DNA of 64,000 nt, from positions 6,893,001 through 6,957,000 of the forward strand of contig JAYJMM010000119.1 in NCBI GenBank assembly GCA_037349105.1, written 5' to 3'. The notes beneath the pieces are model-generated. The model saw only the letters and a program-made list of their open reading frames with translations, had not been told where the DNA came from and did no database searches. Made by a program: the position numbers and the translations under genes. Positions 54,101 to 64,000 of the stretch are shown one piece after another (the first letter of the stretch is position 1; every line of letters starts with the position of its first letter). Origin of the DNA: Limnomonas spitsbergensis. Its lineage: Eukaryota; Chlorophyta; Chlorophyceae; Chlamydomonadales.

Positions 54101-54910
54101 GCTGCAGCATTTCCTGGCAGAGCGGTGTTGCCGCCGACCTCGTGGGGCAGGAGAAGGGCGCCTGTGCAGCCTGCGGATCCTCAGCTGGGCCAGCCGGTGC
54201 CGCCCATGCCAGGAGTAAATCCCGCCCCGGAGCAGAAGCTGCAGCCTGAGCTGGTTGAACAGTCAGGTTCACCGGAAGCAGAGGCAGCGAGCGGGGCAGG
54301 TGGCAGCCCGCATGAGAAGGAGGAGGAGGAGGGACAGGGTGGAAAGAGGGTCAAGGAGTCCAGGCCTAAAAAGGTGAAGAGGAGCCACAGGAGTCACAAA
54401 AGCAGGCGGCGGGCGGGTGATGAGGAGGAGGAGGAGGAGGATGAGGATGACTTTGATGCTGGAAGGGGCAGCAGGAGGCGGAGCAAGAAGAAGCGTAGCA
54501 GGAGCACGAGCAGGCGGGATAAGGATAAAGGCAGGAAGAGGGGCAAGGTATCAAGGAAGAGGAGAAAACGTGCGCGTAGCACTTCCAGGAGCAGCAGCAG
54601 CCGGAGCAGCCGGAGCAGGAGCAGCAGCCGAGGGAGCAGCCCGAGCTCATCATCCTCGGGTGATCACCGGACCAAGTCCAGGAGCCATCGCTCTAGGCGG
54701 GGGGAGGACAGGAAGAGCAGGGGGCATGAGAGGCATCCGGATCCGCCTGTCCCGGTGCCCATCTCAGTGCTTTTGCTGGATGATAAGCAGGGGCATGGGA
54801 CAGTGGGCGGGGCTGTTAGTTCCGCGCCTGCAGCAGTGCCGGGTGATGGGGAGGCCGCTGCACTGGACTTGAGGCTGAGAGTGCGACAGATGCTGCTTGG
54901 CCTAAAATAA
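48160..54910 (+). CDS. SWAP/SFSWAP-type splicing regulator (DRY_EERY, two SURP, RS), 1299 aa
   Basis: Five exons: 48160-48682, 49704-49895, 50526-50800, 51450-51605 and 52157-54910. Phases 1, 1, 0 and 0 close to 1300 codons with the stop. Exon 1 encodes LELTILGLPCTLFRDDHAA, VRLDRFDVRLLLD, an acidic run and EIYEETQSEAERYHDLHA, which is the N-terminal DRY_EERY domain of suppressor-of-white-apricot proteins. The first SURP (about aa 325-382) reads ILMETARFVRSNGGQ..NPAFNFL..HHAYYR and is built across exons 3 and 4. The second (about aa 650-705) reads IIDKLAAFVARNGPKFE..NPRFSFL..HHAHY. The tail (aa 1120-1240) is an RS domain. This domain order is specific to the SWAP family, nuclear alternative-splicing regulators. 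In animals the gene regulates its own splicing; whether that holds here is unknown. Confidence 0.88.
48964..49700 (+). other. intron 1 of the SWAP-type gene, latter part
   Basis: Non-coding. A duplicated GCGAGCATGCCTGCTC motif occurs at 49253 and 49290. It ends in a CT-rich tract and ACTCGCAG acceptor. Confidence 0.6.
49929..50150. repeat. degenerate tandem repeat, SWAP-gene intron 2
   Basis: Three units share CCTTGCGGCGTGGGTGGTTG, GGCCGTAGCACTAGGTGGGC and CACGCTGTTATAAATACTTC. Confidence 0.8.
51217..51401 (+). mobile_element. MITE-like element, hAT-type termini (family 1)
   Basis: 185 bp, left end CAGTCTTCCTTGTTCTG, right end GTAAAAAGAAACACTG. It lies in SWAP-gene intron 3 and ends 48 bp before exon 4, so its right flank overlaps the region where the branch point should lie. 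Confidence 0.7.
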
Positions 54911-56511
54911 TATTTCTGGGCCGCAAGGCGTGAAGGCAGGAGGTGACTACATGCATATATTTGAATGAATATAAGGTTTCTCGACTGCGTGGTATACATG
55001 AAGCATAATTTCAGAAACTCACCGCCTAAAACAGGATGCATTGGCATCAAGGGTAGAAGACAGGATTTGTTTCCCCGCATAGCTCACTAGGTTTGGATGA
55101 TGATCAGGCTATCCTTCTTACCACAGACAGGCTTGTGGCGGAAGATCCTTTTCCTGATTCATTGGAATTACCTGCACTTGATAAAACCAAGGAGCAGCAT
55201 CAGGGATGAGGAAAATGAGGATTGTTTAATCAATCCAAACCTCGCTGTCAGCCCTGTTGGCGCTGAACAACCCTTAGGCTTCGATCTATAACACTTAATT
55301 GCAATCTTGTCACTGCAAAGTTGCGGCCAAATGGCGAGCAGTCAGCCTTGATGGTACAGGTCAATGACATGACACCTCTGGGCTCAGGTGCTCTGCTTGT
55401 GTCATTGCTCCAAGAGCGTACTGCTTTATACTCAGATTCACCGATCCCTAAATAAATAAAAATGAAGCAGCAGGTCTCAAGCAATGCCGTTATGAATATT
55501 AACTCCTTTAAAGGCAACGTCAGCTACCACCATCCTATGTTCTTCCTGATGGTCTGCTCTCGCTGCAGACCTACGAACAAAACCTATGCAGCTTATATAA
55601 AACAAAACCTTTAATTTCAAAATTAAACTGATCTTGATCTTGGGGGAATCAAAGATGTAGTTGTCATTGTTTAAGCAACAGCAAGTGTCGTTCATGCAAA
55701 CAAACATTATAATGAACCATCCCCCTGTAATGAACGAACTCATCAGAGCTCAACCTCGTTCCCAGCCTTCACAATTATAATTCAGGGATCGCTATGTCCC
55801 GACCTGGTGCTTAATTATCTTAACAAACTATTCGTGATAATAATAAGATCGGGAAACCTACCTAGATCTGCCTTAGAGATATCTCTTCTTGTCTCCTGGA
55901 GCGTGCGGCCGCGAGGGCGTGACATGACTTGCCTTTACCAGAGACGTTGGCTCGTATGTTGCTTGGGTTTATTCTACTCTTGAGAAGCTAGGTGTTGTCG
56001 GTGCGCGATGTAGTCATGACGCATGCGCAGGCCTTAAGGACAAGGCAGGGTGCGGCTGTGATCCCGAGATCCTGGGCTTACAGCTTATTGTGCCTTTTAG
56101 CTGGTATCTTCTGCTGTGAGACTGGGTACTGGTATTGTCTTGTTACATTTGATAGTCGGCGGCACGAGCAGTGACTCTACTTCTTGCTTAAAGGCTGAAT
56201 AGGACGCCTAAATACAGTTATGCCCCAAAAGATTGAACTGTGCCACGCGGGGGGGGCAAAAAAGAGTCAAACACCCCATCATAAAAAAAATGTGAAACGA
56301 CCCCTGGCTACCCCCCCCCCCCCCCCCCCGTCTCCAGAACCTAGTAAAACCTTAATTTCTCAGTCAAAAACCAGAATTTCAGGGAGGGAGCGTAGTCAAT
56401 TTCAATCATATCGTCAGTGCGCTTCTAGTGGTGTCGATAAATGTACATGGTTCACAAATGTCAAGTGGTGAAACAAAAAAATATACCATTGCTCTTGCTA
56501 CTACCTGCCAG
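54911..56511. other. intergenic, no gene seen
   Basis: 3' flank of the SWAP-type gene. A half copy of dispersed repeat family 2 (minus) lies at 55360-55400 (GGTCAATGACATGACACCTC). A poly-C run of about 20 lies near 56310. No supported coding sequence. Confidence 0.45.
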
Positions 56512-57885
56512 CTACCTATCCACGCTAGAGACTATGAGGCTCCAGAAACGAGAGGACTCTCGCACGAGTGGCAGCAAACTAGCATCTAACTTGAGCATGC
56601 TGACGTGCTGCTTCAGAAGCTTGGTCTTCTGCTTCTTGGGGAGCTCCTTGCCCACCACCCCCTCAAACTCCTCAGCGCTGATGGCATATCTCGTCACATC
56701 TACCTCCGTCAGCTCCTGACCAGGGTGGGCTGACTCCATGTGATCTAGGAAGTGACAGCTCCACACATAAGGGAGGACGGTGCCCGCGACGCTCCTGCAG
56801 ATGGTGCAAGCCACTGGTCTGTTGGTGCAAGGATTGGTGGCAGAACCCCTCTCAGCAGCTGCATATGACATCTTGTACTTCAGGGGGCAGTGGGACTTGA
56901 CTGCTAGCGTGCTGCTGGTAGAGCCTTTGCCCTACTCCGTGTTGCACAGGCCTGATGTCCTGTCGTCACACACAATGCCACAGAAGCCGCATGCCTCAGC
57001 ACCACTTGGCTTTAAGCTACACGCTGCTCCACATTGGCGCAGCAAGATGTGCGCTCCGACGTGCAGTCGCATAGCTGATAGCTTGATTATCTTCCCACAG
57101 CCATCCACCTTGCACACAGTCGGCGCATCCCCAGCTATTGATGGTCCATATTCTTGCTGAAGATCCTCCAACTCTCTGGGGGTGTCATCGCAAAATGGCC
57201 AGGGCTTGGCATCATCGCCTCTGTACGGGAACTCAGCTGACATGCTCAAGCTGTGGCTAGAAGCTGATGGAAGCTGACCAGGGACCCACCCCTGTTGGGC
57301 TAGCATGCAGCTGAAGATGACGTCAAGGGTCGACCCCTCACACGTCGCAATGATACCCGGAGAAGGGGAGGCTGACATTGTAAAGGGGATGGCCCTGTGG
57401 GCTGGCACCTTGAGCATAACATCGACTTTCCCACCCCAAGCCAAGGACGCTGCTGATCCATCAGCCTCACTCCCTCTAGAGTACGTCAAGTGCATGAGCA
57501 CCCCTGTCACTACAGCTGCCTCCATCATCAGCTGCTCCGGTGTCAACTCGCCCACGCTGTACATGCCCCCCTTGAGAGTAGGGACCTGGAGCATATCTGC
57601 TCTGAGCACGGCCAGGGCTGACACGCCGTTGCATGCTAGAGCGAGAGGCTCTACCGCAGCCGCATGCTCGATAGCAGCAGCAGCAGCCGGAGCAAGAGCT
57701 GAAGGAGTAGCAGAAGTAAAAGAGGGGTATAATGATGTGATTGTGCGCTGTCGCTTTGTCGAGTTCTCCTTGGCCAGCCTCTCAGCTACTCTCTTGCACT
57801 CTTTCCCCTGTTGGTGATTTCTTAGGGCCACAGGGTTGTCTGTGAATTTTAAGACCTTCAAACAATGCTCACAGCAGGTTGACAT
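56512..57885 (-). pseudogene. zinc-finger protein ORF interrupted by one in-frame TAG
   Basis: The frame is open for 458 codons except for a TAG at 56932-56934. The N-terminus has CEHCLKVL with H and C 14 and 20 residues on, a BED-like finger, then a basic stretch. The middle has no known domain. The C-terminal third carries a Cys/His cluster: CKVDGCGK..LHVGAHILLRQC, CGFCGIVCDD, LCNTE, then after the TAG the same frame continues KSHCPLKYK, NPCTNRPVACTICRS and HMESAHP. Because the cluster spans the stop, the TAG is most likely a nonsense mutation; a short intron or readthrough is less likely. CGFCG..CPTN-like arrays of this type occur in transposon-linked proteins, which is a weak recollection. 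There is no intron evidence. Confidence 0.55.
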
Positions 57886-59616
57886 TGCTTAATTAATGGT
57901 AATTACCAATGCAGGTACATCGTGTGAGTCCATAATGGGTGTACGCACGACGGTGCATGTGGTTCTGGAGCCATGGCACCCCCCATGTCAAAATTGCATG
58001 CCAAGAGGGGTCTGGCATTCTGTGTGGAATTTTTATGATGCATATCTGTAGCAAATGACAGGGAATGCAACGCTGTAGCTATCGTCTCAATCTGATGTTT
58101 AAAAGAGATGAAAAAAAAATCCAAAAATGCCTCTTTTTTTTTACCCCCTCCCCCCCCCACTTTGCCCCTCCGTATCTCCCAGCCCCCTGGGCCAACAGCA
58201 ATTTTAAGACCAGATATGGAAAGCTCTCGTCAAGGTCTACAACTTAAGATGATGGGATGTTTTCAGATTTTGCCCCCTCTCGCTGTGCCACGTAGGCAAA
58301 TGCCCTGGTCAGCACAATTTAACAGATGTACAGATTTTTCACGATCACCAAAACATCGTGTCACATCGCCCTTCTGTGACGCCTGACACTGAGCTGGTTT
58401 GACTTGGTCTTCTTCGCCTTCCCGGCCTGTCCTTCTGTTCCTTTCCCCCTCTCTTCCTTTTAGTGCCTTCTTCACTCCCTTCTGGACAGTTGGGCGCCCA
58501 CGCGGCCGAGCGGGCCCAGAGGTGTAACGTTTTTGACTGAGCTGGTTTGAGCCATGGAAGCAGCATGGACCCTCCTTCCGTTCGTGGGGATTCTTTACAC
58601 CGCATGTTTAACCTTGAAATACTGCTCATCTCATCCCTGTATCCCACACTAGACCCCTCCACCAAGGGTACCTATTCCCCCCCCCAAACAAATGCCAGGG
58701 TACACCCTGGCCTGTCAGCTCTCCGCGCCTGAAGTTATGACACTGTATATCATGACAAACCTCTTCACACGAGAAGATCCTTCTCAATGGGAGCACCAGT
58801 ACTCGAGTTTTTGTGTGACCTTATTGCGTCTCGACACATCGAACTCGAGAAGGATGCCAGTCAGGAATTACCCAGCCACTGACTGCAAATCTCGATTTGG
58901 GAGAATTCTCCATTCTGTCTTACAAAACCGGTACACGAGAAGCTGTATAATGCAGCAAAAATGTGAAAACATTATGGGTATAAAGAAGAGAGGTTTCAAA
59001 AAACGGGAATTCCGATGAGTTCTGATCCCATTGAGGGCATATTTGGGGGAAGTACCGTACCATGTGGCAACAGTACTTCAGGATATTGTATTTATATATA
59101 TTTTACGAGGTGTATACGGGGTGTGCCCATCTTCAAGTCACGGGCTACGATGGTCAGGCAGCATCCTGATCCCTGCTACAAAAGGAAACCCTCCAGAATA
59201 CAGCGGGCCTCCCAAACTGATATGATGAAACTTTATAAACACTCAAGAGGTAAGAATGTAAGGGTCTTTCGGATTTGGAAAGCAAGTACAAGGCAGGTAG
59301 CCCACAAGCATAAATAATACAGTCTCAGGGCGCATGCGGGGGGGTCAAATGCAAAGGACAGACCTTCCACAACTGATGATCCTGCATGCAACGCGACATG
59401 AAAGGGGGTAAATGTCCAGGCTACATGTCTGCATGGCCTTACAAGCTCTGCGCCTGGTACGAGTCGTTGGGCGTCGGAGAGATTCAAGGACCATTCTGTC
59501 AAACAACGAAGTACTCTGCGTGGCACTGGAAAGGTATGTTGGGGTTGCAGGTTCCAGCTGTGCCACTACTCCTCGTGATGCCCGCAGCAGGAGGGCCAGG
59601 CTGATGAATCTGCTCG
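57886..59616. other. intergenic, no supported gene
   Basis: 58483-58540 holds a family-2 repeat (CAGTTGGGCGCCCACGCGGC, GAGCGGGCCCAGAGGTGTAA). The rest has homopolymer T and C runs near 58100-58160 and nothing I can assign. Confidence 0.45.
58483..58540 (+). repeat. dispersed repeat (family 2)
   Basis: A CT-rich leader, then CAGTTGGGCGCCCACGCGGC and GGGCCCAGAGGTGTAACGTT. Confidence 0.8.
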
Positions 59617-60635
59617 TCACAGGAGATTTCCATCATCCCTGCGCTCGGTTCCGCAGGAGAACCGACCATAAGGTCGCCTTGCAAGAACGAGGCGCCAGAT
59701 CCCTCCAGCTCCCGCAGGACCTGGGAGATGGTAGGCATTGCAACGCGATTGTCAGTTCGGCCATGCGTTCATGGCTGCATGCAAGGCCGGCGGCTATGTA
59801 CCAGCGTCGCATGCTCAGCACTGGCGTGATGATGGCAGTAGTCTACTTCATACTGGTTCACAGTTTGTTTGCCGCCATCCCAGGTGCCGCTATCCAGGGA
59901 AGTTGAGGGGGGTGAGGATACGTGGGTGAGGCACTGGCCACTAAGGACCCACAACTTCTTAGCTGACGGCTTTTACCTGTAAGTTGTTTCTCGAGGCTGA
60001 GTAGGCGCTTCTGACCCACGTTGTGTCGTGCGATATAGGGTTCGCGGCCCCACCCATCCCGCCTCGCAATGGAGGTGACACACCGAAAAAGGTCGTGACA
60101 GGCGTCCCCGCAGGGTTCTGAGTATGCGCGAGAGAATGGTTATGGGGTTGCTACATGAATGGTGCTGGGTCCAGTCAGCATCAGAGCCAATGATGAGGCA
60201 GTGGGGAAGCAAGACGAGACAAGGGCGTCTCGTACCTGTAGGATGGACAGGAGTTCCTGTGACTCCATTCCACAGCTGCGGTTCCCACAATTCATCTGAT
60301 GCAAGCTCGGCTGCGAACTGCGGGGCGGAGTGGGAACCAGGGTTGTTGAAAGAGGCAGAATGCCAAGGCTTCCAGACCTCCTTTTCAGCGACTTTCAAAC
60401 TTGCCTTGATGTCAGCCTGGAGCTTCTCAAGCCATTGCTTAAATTTTCTTGTAGCGCGCGGCTGGCATTTGACTGCAGGGACGCCAGGCTATTAGCGACG
60501 GCCGCTGATAGACTCCGTCGAATCCGCGGATGTTCTAAATTGTTGGCTCAAACAACCAACCTGCATAGCTGTCCTCGAGGCCTCTATACCAGCAGAAAGT
60601 GAGGATGCGAAAGACCTTGCATTATGAACAGACAT
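59617..60635 (-). CDS. small protein of unknown function, probably organelle-targeted (175 aa)
   Basis: Four exons read leftward: 60590-60635, 60236-60472, 59977-60117 and 59617-59720. All three junctions are phase 1 and total 528 nt. The start MSVHNARSFASSLSAV is Arg/Ser-rich and lacks acidic residues, fitting a mitochondrial presequence. The body reads KFKQWLEKLQADIKASLK (an amphipathic helix), EKEVWKPWHSASFNN, then EPCGDACHDLFRCVTSIARR with three Cys spaced 4 and 5, GREPYIARHNVGQKRLL, and a basic tail to TGA. I recognise no family. Exon choice rests on splice signals, phase and amino-acid composition; an alternative last exon in frame 0 (VLRELEGSGASF) would need a different exon 3. It diverges from the TFIIE-alpha gene. 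Confidence 0.45.
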
Positions 60636-60890
60636 ATAGCCAGAAGAATCGTGCAGGGAAGTGAGGTGGAAGAGAAGGGCTACTGAAATGAGACAAGGAG
60701 CGAAGAGAAGGAAGCGATGCTGTGAAAGGATACATGTGGCACTTTGGTACGAGACCATGAGCCCTGAAGGATGAAACCCTAGAGGAGCCGAGAGAAACCC
60801 GCAAAGTCTGGAAATTACGCTTCTAGGTTCTCCACGCACGATGCCACCCACCCCAACCCAAGGGCCTTTCTACATTTTCCATCAAAAACC
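60636..60890. promoter_or_regulatory. probable bidirectional promoter
   Basis: 255 bp separate the divergent start codons of the 175-aa gene and the TFIIE-alpha gene. No clear TATA box is visible. A minus-strand frame continues open through it to 60851, so a longer N-terminus of the small protein cannot be excluded. Confidence 0.4.
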
Positions 60891-63800
60891 ATGAGCAGCA
60901 ACCAAACCTCAGCAGGGCCCTACAAGCACCTGGCCAGGCTGCTTATCCGCTCCTTCTACAACGGCCCCTGCCCGCCACTTTCTTACCGCGATGTGAACGA
61001 CGTAGAGGGAGCAAGGAGCAAGCTCGGAAAGGTACTGAGCAGACCCGCGCAGAATCCACGAACACATTAGATCATCCAAGATGTAAACGATCCACGCCTC
61101 CTTGGCATGGCCTCTGCCCAGTTGCATGGATCAAAGCATGGGCCATGGTTTAGGTACTGAACATGGACGAAAGAAAGCAGGCGACCGCATGGGCCCTGTC
61201 GCATGGCTTCATTCCCGTGGCGGCTCCCCGCTGCATGGCTTCGTACCATTGCCACGACACCCTGCATGCTAAGGGTGCTGAATTCCTGACGCGATTTCCA
61301 CCTGCCACATCCAGCGCGTATGCTCCATCCATGCATGCAAGCACTCAGACTGGGTCGTGTCCAGCTCTTACGCGGTATGCATGCACTCAGCACTTTGTTA
61401 CAGCGTCTACGCAACATGCATGCAACCCATGGCCTTTTTTCTTTAAGGGCCAACCGGTAGAGCTGACAAAGTTAAAGTGATCCAGAGGATGTGTTATGTC
61501 CAGCTCGTATTGGTATGTAGGTAGGCAGTTTGAAGGTGTCGTGTCCAGCTCGTACGTTGCTTGCATGCATGCATGCAGCACGATATTGCAACAACTTCTA
61601 CGCATCTACCCAACAGCCTTTTCCAAAGGATTCATGCAGTGTGGAGGAACAGATGCAGTTGTTGGCGAGAAAATGTGCTGAGAAAGTATGCCATGTCCAG
61701 TGCTTGCATGCACTCAGCAATGCAGCATGTGTCATGTTCTGCTCATACGCCACCGTCATGCCCTCAGCAAGTGACCTGGCTGTCGCAGGTGGACACTACA
61801 GGCCTAGGTATCATTCTCATGGACTACCTCCTGGCCAAAGAATGGGTGAGAGGAAATTCTTGACGCTTTCTTTGAATCGCCAAGATGTGTTGATTGGCTA
61901 CCGGTGGTTGGCCGTATGACATGGGCATTCTGGCGTTGCAAGCGGGAATCTGCGGCACACCTATATTCTTGACTTACCATATTTTCCCTGTCATTCCTGC
62001 TGGCATTACCTGGCCCTTTCAAAAAGGCTTCTGTGCGGATGAGTTGACGGTGTATCAAAAAGCATGAATAATCACCCATCTGGGGGAGCATTCTGTTATG
62101 GTTCCCTCTATTTGCCTCCACCGCTCCTCCGCCCATGCTCACCAGCAGAATGGTACCGGTACACTTTGATTAAGGAAGCCACACTGCTCCTCCACCCATG
62201 CGCACCGGTATCCTTACCTGCCCCTTTTTGCTGTTCTTGTCTACATGCTCATGTCACACGGATATTTTGTAAGGGCAAGGACAAGTCCCCAGAGCACAAA
62301 GGTTCACAGGCCAGTCCCATGTTCCTCCTGGCCACCCCCCTTCCCCTCCCCCCCGGGGCCGCTGTAGCCCTAAGGATTGTACAGAAATTTTGAATCCTGG
62401 CTATGCTGCAGGTGGGCGAAGCTGAGATTGTGGACAACATCAGCGTGAACCATAAACTGATCCGGAGGGCACTCAAGTATCTAGAGCGGGTGAGTATCGG
62501 TTGTTCAGGGTTGGTTGACTTCACCTAAAATTGTCTATAGAGAGGGTGGGTGGTGGTTGTTCAGTTTGTGCACTTCACCACAGTTTGTGTTCGGTTTGTG
62601 TACTTAACCACAAACGCCAAATCCTTTACTGCACTCAAGGACCTAGAGGATGTGGGTGACGGTTGTGGATTCAGTTGAGGGCCTCAGCTGTACCTTGGGC
62701 GAGGCGACTTCTTTCGGAGAGTGGATATATCAAATCGCAAAACCGGCCTATTTCCTACTCGCCCTACTGGTCGCCAATGGCGCCCACTCGCCTAATTGTA
62801 CAACATTGGCTGTACAAGAAGGGAGGACTCTCCAGCCCTGAAAAATATAACTTTGAACATTAACCTGGGGAACGTGAGAAGTCCGTAAGGTGGGAGAGAC
62901 AGGGAAGGCAGGGGGGACAACCTGAGGCCTTCCGACAGTGTCTGCAGTCGTGCAGCACCCGATGCTCCTTTGCTCCCGCACTATTAGTACATATTCATAG
63001 CAACCTACCCTAAACCCTAACACCTAACCCCTAACCCCTCGCCCCTTAACCCCATCCACCCGGGGGACATGGTGCATTGCATGCCATGCATGACCGCAAG
63101 ACCATATGCCCATATGGGAGTGTCGTGTCCACACAAAAGCTTGGTGAGCCTGGGATGCTGCTGCTGCTGTTTTATTTTCAATGCCTACGCCCTAACCCAA
63201 GGATAGGACGGACCCGCTGCGGTAGCCTTAACCCGCTGTGGCAAACCGAGTTAAGGGTTTAGGGGTGTAACCTGCCGTGGCAAACCTAGTTTAGGGGTTT
63301 AGGGGTGTAACCTGCCGTGGCAAACCTAGGTAAGGGTTTAGGGGTGTAACCTGCCGTGGCAAACCTAGTGTAGGGTTTAGGGGGTTAACCTGCCGTGGCA
63401 AACCTAGTTTAGGGTTTAGGGGTTTAACCCGCCGTGGCAAACCTAGTTTAGGGTTTAGGGGTTTAACCCACCGTGACAAACCTAGTATAGGGTTTAGGGG
63501 TTTAACCCGCCGTGGCAAACCTAGATTAGGGTTTAGGGGTTTAACCCACCGTGACAAACCTAGTATATGGCTTAGGGGTTTAACCCACCGTGGCAAACCT
63601 AGCCTGTTGTTGCAGCCCTGACTGAGCGTTCCCCTTGATACTCAACCCCCATCCCTGCCTCTGTAAAACATCGAGTCATTGAAGACTAAATCCCGGCCTC
63701 GATGGCATACAGCTCTCGACCACAACAGCCTTCATCCCATGATGGTTACTGCGCGGATGTGGCTTCGGCCCAGGCTGCGCCGTCTCCTTGACACGCGTAG

Positions 63801-64000
63801 CTTTCTTTCTCCCTGTGGCACTACCTGAGGCTTAGCTGCTGATGAGCGAACACCTGCATCCCTCATCATTCTCTGCCTCATCCCTTCCCCACACAGGAGC
63901 AGTTGCTAATGAGTGAACACCGTCGGGAGACCCGCCGCAGCCAGAAGCGCGATGTCATTAAGGCCGTGATGGACGCCCATGCAGAGGCGGAGAAGAACGA
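60891..64000 (+). CDS. transcription factor IIE alpha subunit, 5' part (gene runs off the window)
   Basis: Four exons: 60891-61031, 61789-61845, 62412-62489 and 63897 to beyond the edge. All internal joins are phase 0. The protein starts MSSNQTSAGPYKHLARLLIR, then SFYNG, then TTGLGIILMDYLLAKEWVGE, EIVDNISVNHKLIRRALKYL and EREQLLMSEHRRETRR. This is the winged-helix N-terminus of TFIIE alpha: L-x-LD-x-L-x-x-EWV, an L-x-x-K-x-x-R-x-x-L-x-x-LE helix and the EHRKET-like end. TFIIE alpha recruits TFIIH to the RNA polymerase II preinitiation complex. The zinc-ribbon that follows in the family lies outside the window. The start is the first ATG and leaves a normal short N-terminus. Introns 2 to 4 hold degenerate copies of exon ends. 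Confidence 0.72.
61180..61780. repeat. degenerate repeats in TFIIE-alpha intron 1
   Basis: TCGTGTCCAGCTC followed by GCATGCATGCACTCAGCA-type blocks recurs about four times at irregular spacing, up to the acceptor of exon 2. Confidence 0.55.
62625..62670 (+). repeat. copy of TFIIE-alpha exon 3 donor end
   Basis: GCACTCAAGGACCTAGAGGATGTGGGTGACGG resembles the true exon 3 end GCACTCAAGTATCTAGAGCG with its GGTGAGTATCGG donor at 62468-62500. Confidence 0.6.
63215..63610. repeat. 39-bp tandem repeat with TTTAGGG units, about ten copies
   Basis: The unit is GGGTTTAGGGGTTTAACCCG followed by CCGTGGCAAACCTAGTTTA. It combines plant-type telomere-like sequence with a CGCCGTGGCAAACC spacer. It lies in intron 3 of the TFIIE-alpha gene. 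The minus-strand frame it opens is an artefact. Confidence 0.95.

Overview
The window is nuclear DNA of a unicellular green alga. The genes have short GC-rich exons joined by GT-AG introns. They encode a plastid-targeted photosystem protein, a plant-type fused histidine-pathway enzyme and SR-type splicing proteins. Many introns carry plant-type TTTAGGG telomere-like units. The repeat style reminds me of large prasinophyte genomes such as Cymbomonas; that species guess comes from memory and is not proven here.

Layout. 1-2291 (+) is the 3' end of a protein kinase gene behind a 27-bp minisatellite. 5230-15868 is a 10.6-kb retroelement with the split-direct-repeat order A1-internal-B1-A2-B2. Its only long ORF is repeat-rich and Gag-like, and I see no reverse transcriptase or recombinase. 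18750-26254 (-) is a five-exon SR45/RNPS1-type splicing factor whose introns are packed with satellites. 29519-30249 and 33927-34706 (+) are two paralogous two-exon genes for the PSII lumenal protein PsbTn. Between them lie a possible LINE remnant, a hAT transposase remnant and a near-perfect 85-nt hairpin. 37325-47930 (-) is a complete 12-exon HISN4 gene (fused HisH-HisF, 579 aa), divergent from 48160-54910 (+), a five-exon SWAP/SFSWAP splicing regulator (1299 aa). 56512-57885 (-) is a zinc-finger ORF broken by one in-frame TAG. 59617-60635 (-) is a small four-exon gene of unknown function with a possible mitochondrial presequence. It diverges from 60891-64000 (+), the 5' part of the TFIIE-alpha gene. 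All gene models were built by joining exons by eye; in each one the splice phases close without a break.

The most striking pattern is in the introns. At about eleven splice junctions in four genes, the last or first 20-60 exon bases together with the splice site recur in the adjoining intron as degenerate, often tandem, copies. The introns look as though they grew by repeated duplication of their own splice junctions. Satellites, two MITE-like families and a dispersed repeat with a GGGCGCCC core add further bulk.
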